Notes: generated by a model not told the origin, from the sequence alone. Positions 1 through 8,344 are shown, counted from the first letter of the stretch. The stretch: DNA of 64,000 bases from Subtercola boreus (GCF_006716115.1 NZ_VFOO01000001.1:3720001-3784000), one strand, 5' to 3'. Program-made: numbers and translations.

Positions 1-1
1 C

Positions 2-139
2 CTCGGGCACATCCCCGGGGTCGCCGACGTCGTCACCCGGTACATCGACGTCGTTATCGGCGGAATCCTCGTGATCACGCTGGTCTCCGTGCTTGTCTCT
101 GTGCTCCGCGCCCGCAGGGCGAACCGGGCGGAGAGCTGA
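2..139 (+). CDS. DedA-like membrane protein, C-terminal end only
   Basis: The last 45 codons of a gene that begins left of the window. The visible peptide has one hydrophobic helix (IGGILVITLVSVLVSVLRAR) followed by a short arginine-rich cytoplasmic tail. The order 'LGxIP - x10 - hydrophobic helix - RARR' is how DedA/SNARE-associated (VTT) family proteins end; these act in membrane homeostasis and lipid transport. Only the tail can be seen, so the assignment is an inference from a short stretch. The stop lies 19 bases before the next gene on the same strand. Confidence 0.5.
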   Translation, partial: LGHIPGVADVVTRYIDVVIGGILVITLVSVLVSVLRARRANRAES

Positions 140-158
140 CACGATCTAAGCTCGTTCC

Positions 159-1502
159 ATGGCCTCTTCTCCCTTCACTGTCTCCCAGGAACGCAAGATC
201 GTCACCGAGCTCCCCGGCCCGAAGTCGAAAGAGCTGCACGCCCGCCGTCTGAAGACGGTCTCGCGCGGTGCGGGCACGCTCGCCGACATCTACATGGACC
301 ACGGATCGGGCGCCATCCTGGTCGACGTCGACGGCAACCAGATCATCGACCTGGGCTGCGGGATCGGCGTCACCACCATCGGCCACGCGCACCCGGCCAT
401 AGCCGCTGCTGCCGCCGCCCAGGCCAACAAGCTGACGCACACGCTGTTCACCGTGACGCCCTACGAGAACTACCTGCTGGTCGCCGAGAAGCTCGCCGAG
501 ATCACTCCCGGCGACTTCGAGAAGCGGTCGATCCTCGTGAACTCGGGAGCGGAGGCCGTCGAGAACGCGGTGAAGATCGCCCGCAAGTACACCGGTCGCC
601 GGGCGATCGCCGCCCTCGACCACGCCTTCCACGGCCGCACCAACCTCACAATGGCGATGACCTACCGGCCGTGGCCGGAGCGTGCGGGGATGGGGCCGTT
701 CCCCGGTGAGATCTACAGCGTTCCGACGAGCTACCCGTTCCGCGACCCTCAGGGCATGACGGGCGTCGAGGCGGCGGAGCGCACGATCGACTACATCAAC
801 ACGCACATCGGGGCCACCGAACTGGCGGCGCTCTTCGTCGAGCCGATCCAGGGCGACGGGGGCATCGTCATCCCGGCCGAGGGCTTCTTCGAGACGCTCA
901 GTGCCTTCTGCACCGAGAACGGCATCGTGTTCGTCTCCGACGAGATCCAGGCCGGCATCGCCCGGTCGGGCGCCTGGTACGCGATCGAGCACCACAACGT
1001 CGTCCCCGACCTGGTCACGAGCGCCAAGGGCATCGCCGGCGGCTTCCCGCTGGCCGCGGTCACGGGCCGCGCCGAGATCATGGACGCCGTGCAGCCCGGT
1101 GGCATCGGCGGCACCTTCGGCGGCAACCCTGTGAGCACTGCGGCGGCGCTGGCGGTCTTCGATCTCATCGAGAGCGAGAACCTGATCGAGGAGGCGAAGC
1201 GCGTCGAGCGGGCCTTCTTCGCTCGCATCGGCGACTGGGCCGAGCGTTTCTCGGTGGTCGGCGAGGTGCGCGGCAAGGGCGCCATGTTCGGCGTGGAGCT
1301 CGTGCATCCGGGCACCCGGAAGCCCAACCCCGAAGCGCTATCGGCGGTCATCACGCATGCGACCACGAACGGCGTGATCGTTCTGGATGCGGGCAGCTGG
1401 GACAGCGTGCTGCGCTTCCTGCCGAGCGTCGTCATCAGCGAAGCCCTCATCGACGACGCCGCGACCGTCATCGAGCAGGCCCTGCAGGCCCTCGAGCCGT
1501 AG
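159..1502 (+). CDS. gabT: 4-aminobutyrate aminotransferase-like enzyme (class III PLP aminotransferase)
   Basis: 447 aa, normal for GabT. It should move the amino group of 4-aminobutyrate (or a related omega-amine) to 2-oxoglutarate, giving succinic semialdehyde. Visible class III features: the PLP phosphate-binding SGAEA (res. 129-133), HAFHGRT (154-160), the cofactor-binding Asp in SDEIQAG (Asp260) and the Schiff-base lysine in SAKGIAGG (Lys289). No Shine-Dalgarno precedes the ATG. Instead TAAGCT (147-152) lies six bases upstream, the spacing expected for a leaderless transcript. No succinate-semialdehyde dehydrogenase is adjacent, so the exact substrate (GABA versus another omega-amino acid or diamine) is inferred from family only. 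Confidence 0.88.
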   Translation: MASSPFTVSQERKIVTELPGPKSKELHARRLKTVSRGAGTLADIYMDHGSGAILVDVDGNQIIDLGCGIGVTTIGHAHPAIAAAAAAQANKLTHTLFTVTPYENYLLVAEKLAEITPGDFEKRSILVNSGAEAVENAVKIARKYTGRRAIAALDHAFHGRTNLTMAMTYRPWPERAGMGPFPGEIYSVPTSYPFRDPQGMTGVEAAERTIDYINTHIGATELAALFVEPIQGDGGIVIPAEGFFETLSAFCTENGIVFVSDEIQAGIARSGAWYAIEHHNVVPDLVTSAKGIAGGFPLAAVTGRAEIMDAVQPGGIGGTFGGNPVSTAAALAVFDLIESENLIEEAKRVERAFFARIGDWAERFSVVGEVRGKGAMFGVELVHPGTRKPNPEALSAVITHATTNGVIVLDAGSWDSVLRFLPSVVISEALIDDAATVIEQALQALEP

Positions 1503-1533
1503 GCCGCCGCGCGTCGCCCCGCGCCCCGCGGGC

Positions 1534-2367
1534 CTAGAAGCGGGCGGCTGAGGCCGCGTCGGTGACCACGAGCAACCCCGCCTGCTCGTATTCCTCGGCC
1601 AGGGCATCCGGGGCCGCCGCCGCACCCGTCACCAGCGCGTCGAACTCGCGGAGCGATCCGACGGTGCCGAGGTGCACCTGGCCGAGCTTGCTGCGGTCCG
1701 CGATGATCACCGCGCGGCTCGCCGACTCGAGCATCAGACGCTTCACCTGCGCCTCGGGCAGGTTGAGGTTCGTCACGCCGAGGGCCCCGTCGACCCCGTT
1801 GCAGCCGATGAACGCGAGGTCGGCGTGCAGCCCCCGGATCATCGACGACGCCAGCGGTTCGACGAGGGAGTGCTGCTGCGGGCGGAGCGTCCCGCCCGAG
1901 ACGATCACGGTCAGCCGCCCCGCCACCACGCCCGGCTCCAGGGCCAGTGCGATGCGGAGCCCGTTCGTGATCACCACCACGTCGCTGAGGTCGCCCCGCG
2001 CCACGAGGGACTCCGCCACGGCGAGGGCGGTCGATCCCACGTCGAGCAGCACGCTCTGGCCGGGGCGCACGAGCGAGGCGGCCAGTGTTCCGATGGTCGT
2101 CTTCTCGGCCGTCGACGCCCCGATCGCCTGCTCCAGAGTCGGCTCGGCCTGCAGTTGGCGGCTCCGGATGACCGCCCCACCGTGCACTCGACGGATCGCC
2201 TTGAGGCGGTCGAGCTCGTCGAGGTCGGCCCGCACGGTGACGTCGGAGACTCCGAAGGTCTCGCCGAGCTCACCCACGCGGGCGAAGCCGCGCTCGTCGA
2301 TCACGGCGAGCATCCGTTCCCGACGGAGCGCTGCGGGCAGTTGCTGGTCGTTCTCGGGGTCGGCCAC
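1534..2367 (-). CDS. DeoR-family transcriptional regulator, probable galactose-operon repressor
   Basis: 277 aa with the two DeoR/GlpR parts: an N-terminal winged helix-turn-helix (about res. 15-62, ending in the typical RRVHGGAV) and a C-terminal sugar-phosphate sensor domain (DVGSTALAVAE near res. 115; IGCNGVDGALGVTN near 190). DeoR proteins generally repress adjacent sugar genes and let go when a phosphorylated sugar binds. It reads divergently from galT, with about 130 bp of AT-richer shared promoter holding direct and inverted repeats, so control of the galactose operon is the natural inference. The start is GTG. Its 3' end faces that of gabT 31 bp away. Confidence 0.88.
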   Translation of the reverse strand: MADPENDQQLPAALRRERMLAVIDERGFARVGELGETFGVSDVTVRADLDELDRLKAIRRVHGGAVIRSRQLQAEPTLEQAIGASTAEKTTIGTLAASLVRPGQSVLLDVGSTALAVAESLVARGDLSDVVVITNGLRIALALEPGVVAGRLTVIVSGGTLRPQQHSLVEPLASSMIRGLHADLAFIGCNGVDGALGVTNLNLPEAQVKRLMLESASRAVIIADRSKLGQVHLGTVGSLREFDALVTGAAAAPDALAEEYEQAGLLVVTDAASAARF

Positions 2368-2394
2368 GGTTCCATCGTGCTCAGCACCCGCAGA

Positions 2395-2447
2395 TTTGTC
2401 AATAAGAAACCAAACACAACCAAAGACAATTCATAGGGCGATACACT
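2395..2447 (+). promoter_or_regulatory. Divergent deoR/galT control region with tandem direct repeats
   Basis: This AT-rich patch in very GC-rich DNA contains two abutting 10-bp direct repeats, ACCAAACACA (2409-2418) and ACCAAAGACA (2419-2428), nested inside the inverted pair TTGTC (2396-2400) / GACAA (2425-2429). A -10-like TACACT lies at 2442-2447 for galT, and TTGACA on the minus strand (2397-2402) could be the -35 of the regulator gene. Tandem repeats of this sort are typical DeoR binding sites. The assignment to the neighbouring DeoR protein is inferred. Confidence 0.5.
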
Positions 2448-2500
2448 AGCCTGATGACGGCGAAACGGCCGAGCAAGCTTGCGTATTCGAAAGAGGCGAC

Positions 2501-3652
2501 ATGCCCCCCTCCACGACAGGACCTGTCGAAGACCTCTCCCTCGTCGAAGGGCGCCCGATCCGCAAACGCCCGCACGTGCTGGCCGACGGTCGTGAGCTGA
2601 TCTACTACGACGACGCCGACACCACGCTGGCGCCCGAACGCCTGCCCGACGAGCGCGACCTCGACCCGCGACCGCCCGTTGCGACAATGCGCCAGGACGT
2701 GCTCACCGGCGAGTGGATCTCCATCGCCGCCGCCCGCAACAACCGCGTCTTCCTGCCGCCCGCGAACCTCGATCCGCTCGCCCCGCAGGCTCCCGACAAC
2801 CCGTCCGAGGTGCCAAGCCTCTACGACGTCGCCGTGTTCGAGAACCGCTCGCCCTCGTTCGGCCCCAGCCTGCTGGAGGCGGGTGAGACGCCGGTGCCCG
2901 AGGATTCCGGGATCGGGCTCGGCCGGTCCCGGGCATCCATCGGCCGCTGCGAGGTCGTCTGCTTCAGCCCTGAGCGCGAGGGCTCGTTCGGCTCGCTGTC
3001 GACCTCGCGGGCCCGCACGGTGATCGAGGCGTGGGCTGACCGCACCGCCGTGCTGAGCGCACTGCCGGGCATCGAGCAGGTGTTCCCGTTCGAGAACCGG
3101 GGCGAGCAGGTCGGCGTGACGCTCCACCACCCGCACGGCCAGATCTACTCCTACCCCTTCGTCAGCCCGCGCACCCAGCGCCTCGTCGCCTCGATCGAGA
3201 GCTACGGCCCGACACTGTTCGCCGACATCCTCGCGAGCGAGCAGTCGGGCGAACGGATGATCGTGCAGGGCGAACACTGGAGCGCCTTTGTTCCGTTCGC
3301 CGCCCGCTGGCCCGTCGAGGTGCACATCCTGCCGCACCGCCAGCTGCCCGACCTCGCCGCGACGACCTCCGCCGAGCGTGACGAGCTCGCCGTGCTGTAC
3401 CCGCGCGTGCTGCGGGCGATCGACGGGCTCTACCCCACGCCGACGCCGTACATCGCGGGCTGGCACCAGGCGCCCGTGAACTCGCACCGCGACGACATCC
3501 GCCTGATGATGCAGATCACGTCCCCGCGCCGCGCCGTCGACCGGCTGAAGTTCCTGGCCGGCTCGGAGTCGGCGATGGGCGCCTTCATCGGCGACGTTCC
3601 GCCCGAGACCACGGCCCGCAACCTGCGAGAGAGCTTCGAGACCCATGACTGA
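2501..3652 (+). CDS. galT: Galactose-1-phosphate uridylyltransferase
   Basis: 383 aa. Second step of the Leloir pathway: UDP-glucose + galactose-1-P gives glucose-1-P + UDP-galactose. The active-site HPHGQ motif is at res. 210-214, with the uridylylated histidine as its second His (His212). The N-terminal half carries the RQDVLTGEWISIAAARNNR signature (res. 64-82) and the C-terminal half the second HIT-like half-domain ending in HRDDIRLMMQI. The start has a usable ribosome site (AAGAGG, 2490-2495). The 3' end overlaps galK by 8 bp, which implies translational coupling in one galT-K-M-E operon. Confidence 0.95.
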   Translation: MPPSTTGPVEDLSLVEGRPIRKRPHVLADGRELIYYDDADTTLAPERLPDERDLDPRPPVATMRQDVLTGEWISIAAARNNRVFLPPANLDPLAPQAPDNPSEVPSLYDVAVFENRSPSFGPSLLEAGETPVPEDSGIGLGRSRASIGRCEVVCFSPEREGSFGSLSTSRARTVIEAWADRTAVLSALPGIEQVFPFENRGEQVGVTLHHPHGQIYSYPFVSPRTQRLVASIESYGPTLFADILASEQSGERMIVQGEHWSAFVPFAARWPVEVHILPHRQLPDLAATTSAERDELAVLYPRVLRAIDGLYPTPTPYIAGWHQAPVNSHRDDIRLMMQITSPRRAVDRLKFLAGSESAMGAFIGDVPPETTARNLRESFETHD

Positions 3653-4994
3653 GCTGCACCCCGACGCCGCGAACTCCGGCGACGCGAACCCCGGCGCCGC
3701 GAATTCCGACGCCGCGAACCCCGACGACGCGAACCTCGACGCCGCGCACCCCGACGCCGCCCTCTTCGCCGCCCTCGCCGCCGAGTTCGAGGCGCGCCAC
3801 GGCAGCCGGCCGGCCGGTTTCTGGTCGGCACCGGGCCGCGTGAACCTGATCGGCGAGCACACCGACTACAACGAGGGCTTCGTGCTCCCGTTCGCGATCG
3901 ACCGGCGTGCCGTCGTCGCACTCGGCCCGTCGGCTCCGGCCGGCGCATCGGACGTGACGGCCCCGGATGCCCGGCCCACCGCCCGCGTCTCGTCGACCTT
4001 CTCCGAGCAGATCGTCGAGCTGCCCCTCGCCGACCTCACCCCGGACGCCCTCGCCGACTGGTCGGCCTACCCCCTCGGCGTGGCGTGGGCGCTCGCCGAG
4101 CGCGCAGCCGCGACATCCGGAGCCGCGATATCCGGAACCCCCAGCGGCCCCGTGCTCCCCGGTTTTGCGCTGCACATCCACTCCGACGTGCCCATCGGCG
4201 CTGGCCTCTCGTCGTCCGCGGCGATCGAGTGCGCGACCGCCGTCGCCCTCAACGAGTTCTGGCAGCTGGGCCTCGACCCCGTCGAGCTCGCCCGCATCGG
4301 CCAGATCGCCGAGAACCAGGCCGTCGGCGCTCCGACCGGCATCATGGACCAGTCCGCCAGCATGCTCGGCCGCGCCGACGCGGCGGTCTTCCTCGACTGC
4401 CGCAGCATGAACACCGAGAGCGTCCCCCTCGGGCTCCACGCCGAAGACCTCGAGATCCTCGTGATCGACACCCGGGTCAGCCACGACCACGCCACCGGAG
4501 GCTACGCGAGCCGCCGGGCATCCTGCGAGGCCGCCGCAAGCGCGATGGGCGCCCGATCGCTCCGTGACCTGACGGTCGCCGACCTGCCGCGCATGCAGCA
4601 GGTGCTCGACGACGAGACCTTCCGCCGTGCACGGCACGTCATCACCGAGAACGAGCGTGTCGAAGAGACCGTTCGCCTGCTCGAAACGGAGGGTCCGCTC
4701 GCGATCGGCGCCCTGCTCGACGCCTCACACAGCTCGATGCGCGACGACTTCGAGATCTCCGTCCCCGAGCTCGACCTCGCCGTCGAGGTCTCCCAGGCGA
4801 GTGGTGCAGTGGGTGCCCGGATGACCGGCGGAGGCTTCGGCGGGTCGGCTCTCGCGCTCATCCGCCGCGACTCGAGGCCTGCCCTCGAGGCCGCTATTGT
4901 TGAAGCGTTCCGGGCCCGCGGCTTCGCGCGGCCGGACCTGTTCGTGGTCCAGCCCTCGGCCGGGGCCACCCTGAAAGGCCACCTCGATGACTGA
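3645..4994 (+). CDS. galK: Galactokinase with repetitive N-terminal extension
   Basis: 449 aa; phosphorylates alpha-D-galactose at C1 using ATP. GHMP-kinase motifs are intact: the galactokinase signature GRVNLIGEHTDYNEG (res. 64-78), the phosphate loop GAGLSSSAA (185-193), the catalytic Asp in GIMDQSAS and the C-terminal GGGFGGSALAL. Bacterial GalK is usually about 380-400 aa. The extra length comes from a low-complexity head (res. 7-39) made of DAANP-like pentapeptides and a short Ala/Gly/Pro insert near res. 155-172. The ATG at 3645 overlaps galT by 8 bp. The domain proper starts only near res. 40 and no other good start precedes it, so the repeats are probably translated. Confidence 0.93.
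   Translation: MTELHPDAANSGDANPGAANSDAANPDDANLDAAHPDAALFAALAAEFEARHGSRPAGFWSAPGRVNLIGEHTDYNEGFVLPFAIDRRAVVALGPSAPAGASDVTAPDARPTARVSSTFSEQIVELPLADLTPDALADWSAYPLGVAWALAERAAATSGAAISGTPSGPVLPGFALHIHSDVPIGAGLSSSAAIECATAVALNEFWQLGLDPVELARIGQIAENQAVGAPTGIMDQSASMLGRADAAVFLDCRSMNTESVPLGLHAEDLEILVIDTRVSHDHATGGYASRRASCEAAASAMGARSLRDLTVADLPRMQQVLDDETFRRARHVITENERVEETVRLLETEGPLAIGALLDASHSSMRDDFEISVPELDLAVEVSQASGAVGARMTGGGFGGSALALIRRDSRPALEAAIVEAFRARGFARPDLFVVQPSAGATLKGHLDD
3663..3761 (+). repeat. 15-bp in-frame tandem repeat at the 5' end of galK
   Basis: Six full 15-bp units and a partial seventh, consensus GACGCCGCGAACCCC, encode DAANS-GDANP-GAANS-DAANP-DDANL-DAAHP-DAA. The units differ by one to four bases, so the array has been diverging but stays in frame. 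It sits before the galactokinase fold and matches no known targeting signal. It may be a disordered linker or a slippage-prone coding minisatellite. Confidence 0.85.
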
Positions 4995-5967
4995 GAACGA
5001 CTACCCCACCGGCGAGCAGTTCGACCTGGTCTGGCCCGAGCACGGGGTGCCGAGCGCACACGCCGTCGTCACGTCGGTCGGGGCGATGCTGCGGGTGCTC
5101 GAGTTCGGCGGGGTGCCGGTCATCCAGGGCTTCGAGAAGGAGGCCGTGCCGCTGTTCTGCGCGGGCTGGATGCTCGCCCCCTGGCCGAACCGGGTGCGCG
5201 ACGGGCTCTGGAACGACGAAGGCACGCCGCGGCAGCTGCCCCTCACGGAGCCGGGGCGCGGCAACGCGCTGCACGGCTTCCTGTTCGAGCAGCACCACAC
5301 GGTGGTGCGTCGCACGGAGTCGTCGATCACCCTCCGGGCGAACATCCGGCCGACCGACGGCTACCCGTTCGCGCTGACCGTCGACACGACGTTCGCGCTG
5401 GCCGAGAACGCCCTGACGGTGACGCACGCGCTCGCCAACACGGGTGACCGCCCCGCGCCGGCCGCGCTCGGGGCGCACCCGTACTTCCGCATCGGTGACG
5501 TGCCGATCCCCGAGCTCACAGTGACGGTGCGCGCGGCGACCCGGGTGCTGGTGGATGACCGCCTGAACCCCACGGGCGCTGCGCCGGTCGCGGGCACGGC
5601 CTTCGACCTCTCTGCGGGCGCCGTCGTCGGAGGTCTCGACCTCGACACCGCCTACTTCGACCTCGAGGCGGGGGCGGACGGGCGCTACGTGCACACGATC
5701 GAAGCTCCGGATGCCCGCCGCATCGAGGTCTGGGGCGACGGGAACTACAGCCACGCCCAGGTCTTCACGACGCAGATCTTCCCGGTCGGCTCCGGACTCG
5801 GCTGGGCGATCACGGTCGAGCCGACCACGGCACCGCCGGACGCCTTCAACAGCGGTGTCGACCTACACCTGATCGAGCCCGGCGCCAGCTGGACGGCCTC
5901 GTGGGGCATCACCTACGTGCCCGCCTCCGGCGCTGCCGGCAGAACCCCTTCCGAGGAGACCGCATGA
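4987..5967 (+). CDS. galM: Aldose 1-epimerase (mutarotase) family protein
   Basis: 326 aa; interconverts alpha and beta anomers of galactose/glucose so that GalK receives its alpha substrate. The catalytic histidine lies in the LGAHPYFRIGD stretch (near res. 160) and the catalytic glutamate in ITVEPTTAPPDAFN (near res. 280), both in the usual mutarotase positions. The N-terminal half has the WPNRVRDG and NALHG signatures. It overlaps galK by 8 bp and galE by 4 bp (ATGA), which fixes its place as third gene of the Leloir operon. Anomer specificity cannot be read from sequence. Confidence 0.9.
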   Translation: MTENDYPTGEQFDLVWPEHGVPSAHAVVTSVGAMLRVLEFGGVPVIQGFEKEAVPLFCAGWMLAPWPNRVRDGLWNDEGTPRQLPLTEPGRGNALHGFLFEQHHTVVRRTESSITLRANIRPTDGYPFALTVDTTFALAENALTVTHALANTGDRPAPAALGAHPYFRIGDVPIPELTVTVRAATRVLVDDRLNPTGAAPVAGTAFDLSAGAVVGGLDLDTAYFDLEAGADGRYVHTIEAPDARRIEVWGDGNYSHAQVFTTQIFPVGSGLGWAITVEPTTAPPDAFNSGVDLHLIEPGASWTASWGITYVPASGAAGRTPSEETA

Positions 5968-6953
5968 CCTGGCTCGTGACCGGCGGCGCCGGCTACATCG
6001 GATCGCACGTCGCCCGCGCCTTCCTCGCCGCCGGCATCGAGGTCGTCGTCATCGACGACCTCTCCAGCGGACGGGCCGGCTTCGTGCCCGACGGCGTGAC
6101 GCTCGAACAGGGTTCCCTCGTCGACAAGGCCTTCGTCGACGACGTGTTCGCGCGCTGGGCCTCGTCCGAGCATCCGTTGACCGGTGTCGTGCACCTCGCG
6201 GGCTACAAGTACGCGGGTGTCTCCGTGCAGAGGCCCCTGCACACCTACACACAGAACATCACCGCCACGGTGAACCTGCTCGAGGCCATGCACGAGACCG
6301 GTGTGCCCTCGATCGTGTTCTCGTCGAGTGCCGCGGTGTATGGCAACACGCCCGCCGAGTTCGTCACCGAGGAGACCGGCACCTCGCCCGAGTCGCCCTA
6401 CGGCGAGACCAAGCTCATCGGTGAGTGGCTGATCGCCGACCAGGCCGTGGCGACGGGGCTCCGGCACACGGCGCTCCGCTACTTCAACGTGGTCGGGTCG
6501 GCCACGCCCGAGGTGAGCGACACGAGCCCGCACAACCTCTTCCCGCTCGTGTTCCGTGCCCTGCAGGAGGGGAAGACGCCGAAGATCTTCGGCGACGACT
6601 ACCCCACGCCCGACGGAACCTGCGTGCGCGACTATGTGCACGTGGCGGATGTCGCGGCGGCGCACGTCGCGGCCGCCCGCAAGCTCGACGCGGGCATCCC
6701 GCTCGACGCCGCCTACAACCTCGGCAGCGGCTCGGGCGTCTCGGTGCGAGAGATCATGACGTCGATGGCGTCGGTCACGGGCATCCCGTTCACTCCGGAC
6801 GTGCTGCCGGCCCGCCCCGGCGACCCCGCCCGCATCGTGGCATCGGGCGAGCGCGCGGCGCGCGACGTCGACTGGATGCCCGCCCACACCCTCGCGGACA
6901 TGATCTCCTCGGGCTGGGCGGCGGCGCTCGCTGCCTCGCACTCACCCTCGTAA
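5964..6953 (+). CDS. galE: UDP-glucose 4-epimerase
   Basis: 329 aa from the ATG at 5964, which overlaps the galM stop (ATGA). It regenerates UDP-glucose from UDP-galactose. Extended-SDR features: NAD-binding GGAGYIGSH (res. 7-15), the Ser-rich strand FSSSAAVYG (119-127) and the YGETK active site (Tyr146/Lys150). Its C-terminal part (RYFNVVGSATPE, DYVHVADVA, NLGSGSGVSV) is typical GalE. An in-frame start further upstream (5901) is rejected because it lies inside galM and adds no conserved sequence. Last gene of the galactose operon. Confidence 0.95.
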   Translation: MTWLVTGGAGYIGSHVARAFLAAGIEVVVIDDLSSGRAGFVPDGVTLEQGSLVDKAFVDDVFARWASSEHPLTGVVHLAGYKYAGVSVQRPLHTYTQNITATVNLLEAMHETGVPSIVFSSSAAVYGNTPAEFVTEETGTSPESPYGETKLIGEWLIADQAVATGLRHTALRYFNVVGSATPEVSDTSPHNLFPLVFRALQEGKTPKIFGDDYPTPDGTCVRDYVHVADVAAAHVAAARKLDAGIPLDAAYNLGSGSGVSVREIMTSMASVTGIPFTPDVLPARPGDPARIVASGERAARDVDWMPAHTLADMISSGWAAALAASHSPS

Positions 6954-7037
6954 CCAAAGGCGTTCGCGTGCCGCGCGGTCTACAGAGTGAGAAAGCGGGC
7001 GGGTTTCAGTGACGCTTAAAGTCCTCTCAAGATATTC

Positions 7038-7079
7038 ACTCGATCGAGTCTTGTTTAATGAGTAAATATCGCTAATGAT
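7038..7079 (+). promoter_or_regulatory. Lectin 1 promoter with palindrome and degenerate operator
   Basis: This region is markedly AT-rich. It has a perfect 12-bp palindrome ACTCGATCGAGT (7038-7049), a -35-like TTGTTT (7051-7056) and a -10-like TAATGA (7073-7078). The spacer holds AATGAG-N5-ATCGCT (7057-7073), at the same place as the perfect AGTGAG-N5-CTCACT operator of lectins 2 and 3, so it may be a decayed version. The -10 lies seven bases from the ATG, again suggesting a leaderless or near-leaderless mRNA. Confidence 0.4.
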
Positions 7080-7085
7080 AGGATC

Positions 7086-7541
7086 ATGAACAAATATCAA
7101 AAATTAGCAGCATTATTCCTTGTGACGGCGAGCATCGTTGGGGGCGGCCTCCTTCCTCAGGCAGCGAACGCCGAGGCGTCGGATGTTCTCGTCGGATGGG
7201 GAAACGGTGACTATGTCGAGTACCTTCCCGGGTACGAAAGGGTGGGTTCCAACGGCGCAAAGTTTGCCTTCCAGACCGACGGAAACGTTGTTCTCTACAG
7301 CAGTGCCGGCCGGCCTGTGTGGCAGTCGCGGACATATGGCCGCGGCGCGAGCAAGCTCAGCCTTCAGCTTGACGGAAACATCGTGGTCTATCGAGCGGAC
7401 AACACTCCACTCTGGTCGGCCGGGGTGAGCAAGCATTTCAGTGGCTACTGGTCGCTTCGCCTGTCTGGAACTGGCGCGTCGCCGAGAATGACTGAGACCA
7501 ACGAGAGCAGCGGATCCACAACGCATTGGCGTATCCCCTAG
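7086..7541 (+). CDS. Secreted bulb-type (GNA-like) lectin, copy 1 of 3
   Basis: 151 aa with a Sec signal peptide (res. 1-29, cleavage predicted after ANA). The mature part is a single beta-prism II lectin domain. Two QxDxNxVxY mannose-site motifs are intact: QTDGNVVLY (63-71) and QLDGNIVVY (94-102). The third site of canonical monocot lectins is not recognisable. The block RPVWQSRTYGRG and the ending HWRIP are shared with the two downstream copies. The gene start is AT-rich compared with its neighbours. Family members bind mannose-type glycans; in bacteria, tandem-domain relatives (LlpA type) kill related strains. Which of these applies here is unknown. Confidence 0.8.
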   Translation: MNKYQKLAALFLVTASIVGGGLLPQAANAEASDVLVGWGNGDYVEYLPGYERVGSNGAKFAFQTDGNVVLYSSAGRPVWQSRTYGRGASKLSLQLDGNIVVYRADNTPLWSAGVSKHFSGYWSLRLSGTGASPRMTETNESSGSTTHWRIP

Positions 7542-7628
7542 TCGGCATCCTGCCGAGGCGCGGCTGCGCGGGGGGTGGGCCGAGCCTGAACGGAGCGGCG
7601 GCGGGCTCGGGGTCTGACTGGCCGTAGA

Positions 7629-7657
7629 TTGCTTGAGTGAGATTTGCTCACTATAGT
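7629..7657 (+). promoter_or_regulatory. Leaderless promoter of lectin 2 with palindromic operator in the spacer
   Basis: A -35 TTGCTT (7629-7634), 17-bp spacer and -10 TATAGT (7652-7657) are followed by exactly six bases and the ATG at 7664, so transcription should start at or next to the A of ATG. The spacer is filled by a perfect palindrome AGTGAG-ATTTG-CTCACT (7636-7652). A second palindrome, CACTATAGTG, overlaps the -10. A protein bound here would block RNA polymerase. No Shine-Dalgarno is present, in line with leaderless translation. Confidence 0.65.
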
Positions 7658-7663
7658 GGACGA

Positions 7664-8134
7664 ATGAAAACAAAACTCCGCGCGCTCCTTGCAGCGCCGC
7701 TCATCACCACCGCGCTCGTCGCCAGCGTTCTCGTGCCGCAGGCGGCCCACGCTGACGGAACCCTCGTCGAATACAAGTGGAGCTCCGACAGCGGGTTCGT
7801 CGAGTTCCCTGTCGGCGGGTTCTGGATCGAGTCCCGCACCGACAACTCCAAGCTGGTCTTCCAGACCGACGGCAACCTTGTGCTCTACACCGACGCGGGG
7901 CGGGCGACCTGGCAGTCTCGCACCTACGGTCGCGGGGCTGCGAAGATCAGCCTGCAGAGTGACGGCAACGTCGTGATCTACCGCGCGGACAACACGCCGC
8001 TGTGGGCGTCGGGAGTGAACCGATCCGTGCCGTCGGGCACCTGGGACCTGGTGCTGCTCGGCACCCCCTCGGCGCCCACCATCACCGAGCGCAACCGTCT
8101 CACCGGGTCGCGGGACTTCTGGCGCATCCCCTAG
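7664..8134 (+). CDS. Secreted bulb-type (GNA-like) lectin, copy 2 of 3
   Basis: 156 aa from the ATG at 7664. A GTG 27 bases upstream is in frame but lies inside the promoter, and starting there would put nine residues before the signal peptide. Signal peptide res. 1-30 (ending PQAAHA). Lectin motifs QTDGNLVLY (67-75) and QSDGNVVIY (98-106) are intact. The stretch RATWQSRTYGRG and the C-terminal FWRIP match the other copies. The first 20 codons and the upstream 40 bases are almost identical to copy 3, so the two arose by recent duplication. Function in carbohydrate binding outside the cell is inferred from family. Confidence 0.82.
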   Translation: MKTKLRALLAAPLITTALVASVLVPQAAHADGTLVEYKWSSDSGFVEFPVGGFWIESRTDNSKLVFQTDGNLVLYTDAGRATWQSRTYGRGAAKISLQSDGNVVIYRADNTPLWASGVNRSVPSGTWDLVLLGTPSAPTITERNRLTGSRDFWRIP

Positions 8135-8180
8135 CCGTCCGCGCGCCCGCGCCCCGCCCGACCCCTCTTTGGCCGCAGCC

Positions 8181-8234
8181 CAAGGGACCCAAATCGTCCG
8201 CAATCTCAGCGGTTGGGACGATTTGGGTCCCTTG
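8181..8234. repeat. Long perfect hairpin between lectins 2 and 3
   Basis: Left arm CAAGGGACCCAAATCGTCC (8181-8199) and its exact reverse complement (8216-8234) enclose a 16-base loop. It follows the lectin 2 stop by about 45 bp. The 19-bp perfect stem has no run of T after it, so it is not a standard rho-independent terminator, although it could still end transcription or protect the mRNA 3' end. It resembles in design, but not in sequence, the palindromes near 17.8 and 38.6 kb. Confidence 0.7.
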
Positions 8235-8309
8235 CCGCGAGGTCGGGCCCTGGTATGGGCGCGAGCGGCGCGGCGGCGCGGCGCGGCGCGGCGTCTGGCC
8301 GACTGCAAA

Positions 8310-8338
8310 TTGTGTGAGTGAGATTTGCTCACTATAGT
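8310..8338 (+). promoter_or_regulatory. Leaderless promoter of lectin 3, same operator as lectin 2
   Basis: -35 TTGTGT (8310-8315), 17-bp spacer, -10 TATAGT (8333-8338), then six bases to the ATG at 8345. The palindrome AGTGAG-ATTTG-CTCACT (8317-8333) is identical to that of lectin 2 and in the same register. Conservation of operator, spacing and -10 in two copies, while the -35 and flanks differ, supports a real regulated promoter. Confidence 0.65.
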
Positions 8339-8344
8339 GGGCGA

